From: Chloroflexia bacterium
Lineage (GTDB): Bacteria > Chloroflexota > Chloroflexia > Thermomicrobiales > JALYUS01
Assembly: GCA_025924435.1 (NCBI GenBank)
Contig: JAICIL010000293.1
Span: 1 to 5,719, forward strand
Reading direction: 5' to 3'
Length of the DNA: 5,719 nt
The translations under genes and the position numbers were made by a program. Of the stretch, positions 4,378 to 5,719 are shown piece by piece; position 1 is the first letter of the stretch; the number at the start of each line of letters is the position of its first letter. The notes under the pieces are model-generated. The model had not been told where the DNA came from. It saw only the letters and a program-made list of their open reading frames with translations, and made no database searches.

Positions 4378-5719
4378 TTGGATCATCTGCTGATCGCGGA
4401 GGCGACAACTGAGACGACCTTCGGTGCGGGCGAACGGCGATTCCGCGCGCTCGTCGAGAATATCTCGGATGCCATCGCACTCCTCAACCGGCAAGGCAAG
4501 ATCATCTACAGCGGCCCGTCCACCACGCGTATCCTGGGCTATGACACCGGCGAAAATGCCGGGCGCGACGCCTTCCTGCTCATCCATCCGGACGACCGAC
4601 CGGCGGCACAGGAACGATTCCGCACGCTCCTGCAATCGCCGGGTGCGTCCGCCCCGATCAAGGATCGCTTGCTCCATCGGGACGGTTCGTGGCGGCATGT
4701 GGAGGGGATCGCGACGAACCTCCTCGACGAACCGGGTGTCCGTTCCGTCGTCCTGACCTATCGCGATGTCACCCAGCGCATCGCGGCGGAGGCGGCGCTG
4801 CGGGAGAGCGAAGCGCGCTATCGCTCGGTGATCGCCGCGCTCGACGAGGGGATCATCGTGCAGAACCCGGACGGCGCGATCATGGCGGCGAACGAGAGCG
4901 CGTGCCGCATCCTCGGCGTGGACCACGCGCGGTTGATCGGGCGGACGCTGCTCGACGCCCGGTGGCGCACCATCCACGAGGACGGCGCGCCCTGCCCGCC
5001 CGAGAAGCATCCCGCGACGGTCGCCCTCGCGACCGGCAGGCCGCAAACCCGCGTCGTCCTGGGCATCGAGCGGCCCGACAGGGCGCGCATCTGGCTCTCC
5101 GTCAACGCGCGGCCATTGTTCGACGGCGATGCGACCACCCCGTACGCGGCCGTCGCATCGCTCACCGACATCACGGAGCGGAAGCGCACCGAAGCGCAAC
5201 TCGTGCGGGCCGCGCACTACGACGCGCTCACCGGCCTGCCGAATCGCGACCTCTTCATGGAGCGGCTCGCGCGGGTCTTCGGCAGCGCCAAGCGCGGCGA
5301 ATCGCACGAATTCGCGCTTCTCTTCCTCGATTTCGACCATTTCAAGGCGGTCAACGACAGCCTCGGCCATGCCATCGGCGATGATCTGCTCGCAGCGATT
5401 GCCCGCCGCCTCGAACGCGCGCTGCGCCCGACGGAGAGCGTCGCGCGGCTCGGCGGCGACGAGTTCGCGGTCCTGGCGCGGATACCGGGCGGCCCGGCAG
5501 GGGCGACGGCGGTCGCGGCGCGCCTCCATGAAGCGCTCGCGACGCCTTTCCCGGTGCGGGGCCACGACATCGCGATGACGGCGAGCATCGGTGTCGCCCT
5601 CAATGGGCCGGCGTACGACAATGCCGACGAAATGCTGCGCGACGCCGATGCCGCGATGTACCGCGCGAAGGGGCAGGGGCGCGGGCGGTGCGCGGTGGCC
5701 GACACGGAGATGCGCGGGC
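4378..5719 (+). CDS. PAS-PAS-GGDEF diguanylate cyclase, C-terminus beyond window
   Basis: This is a cytoplasmic sensor enzyme predicted to make c-di-GMP from two GTP. The visible 447 residues have no membrane segment or signal peptide. PAS 1 (about 19-140) runs from ERRFRALVENISDAIALL to VVLTYRDVTQRIAAE. PAS 2 (about 142-272) runs from RESEARYRSVIAALDEGIIV through DGAPCPPEKHPA to ASLTDITERKRTE, and resembles PAS_4-type domains. The GGDEF domain starts at YDALTGLPNR (281-290), with the metal-binding LDFDHFK (Asp318), substrate-contacting ND (326-327) and an intact RLGGDEF (357-363). The product-inhibition site RxxD five residues before GGDEF is RPTE (350-353), so it is altered. The last residues (GRCAVADTEM) resemble the GGDEF-EAL junction, so a phosphodiesterase domain may follow. 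The start is TTG 4378: upstream in frame there is no ATG or GTG, and the next in-frame GTG/ATG lie inside the PAS domains. An extended -10 lies just upstream. Confidence 0.92.
   Translation, partial: MDHLLIAEATTETTFGAGERRFRALVENISDAIALLNRQGKIIYSGPSTTRILGYDTGENAGRDAFLLIHPDDRPAAQERFRTLLQSPGASAPIKDRLLHRDGSWRHVEGIATNLLDEPGVRSVVLTYRDVTQRIAAEAALRESEARYRSVIAALDEGIIVQNPDGAIMAANESACRILGVDHARLIGRTLLDARWRTIHEDGAPCPPEKHPATVALATGRPQTRVVLGIERPDRARIWLSVNARPLFDGDATTPYAAVASLTDITERKRTEAQLVRAAHYDALTGLPNRDLFMERLARVFGSAKRGESHEFALLFLDFDHFKAVNDSLGHAIGDDLLAAIARRLERALRPTESVARLGGDEFAVLARIPGGPAGATAVAARLHEALATPFPVRGHDIAMTASIGVALNGPAYDNADEMLRDADAAMYRAKGQGRGRCAVADTEMRG

Noticed and set aside
4126..5565. 479-codon minus-strand open frame opposite the GGDEF gene
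   Set aside because: The sense strand encodes full PAS and GGDEF motifs; the antisense product has no recognisable domain and runs through the intergenic region.

Overview
The window is a high-GC bacterial chromosome segment with dense coding and strongly G/C-biased third codon positions. It holds six genes: GatA (cut by the left edge), GatC, a small unrecognised protein, a RodA-type glycosyltransferase, an HD-domain phosphohydrolase and a PAS-PAS-GGDEF protein (cut by the right edge). All six read as ordinary chromosomal housekeeping or signalling genes. No transposase, tRNA, rRNA, CRISPR array or phage gene is visible. The lineage cannot be fixed from the sequence. The divergent RodA active-site loop, the HD protein and the long intergenic palindrome make me lean weakly to a deep-branching GC-rich group such as Chloroflexota or Armatimonadota; this is inference.

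Layout. Positions 1-1472 (minus) carry gatC then gatA, which share one base at the stop/start junction; they encode two subunits of the tRNA-dependent amidotransferase. Positions 1473-1662 are a divergent intergenic region. Positions 1663-2031 (plus) encode a 122-residue protein of unknown function. Positions 2032-2090 lie between two convergent gene ends and are almost wholly a perfect 50-bp palindrome. Positions 2091-4112 (minus) hold an apparent two-gene operon: the HD-domain protein first, then rodA 45 bp downstream. Positions 4113-4377 are a second divergent intergenic region with several small dyads and two oppositely oriented TATACT boxes. From 4378 to the right edge (plus) runs a cytoplasmic two-PAS diguanylate cyclase with an intact GGDEF motif, probably continuing into an EAL domain beyond the window.

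How the genes relate. GatCA belongs to translation (Gln-tRNA/Asn-tRNA formation). RodA polymerises glycan strands for cell elongation. The HD protein leads the rodA operon and sits divergently beside a c-di-GMP synthase, so a nucleotide-signalling link to wall growth is possible, but only gene order supports it. The most interesting non-coding signals are the palindrome at 2034-2083 and a shared 11-mer, each time within a 17-nt hairpin, about 30 bp upstream of the first gene of both minus-strand operons.
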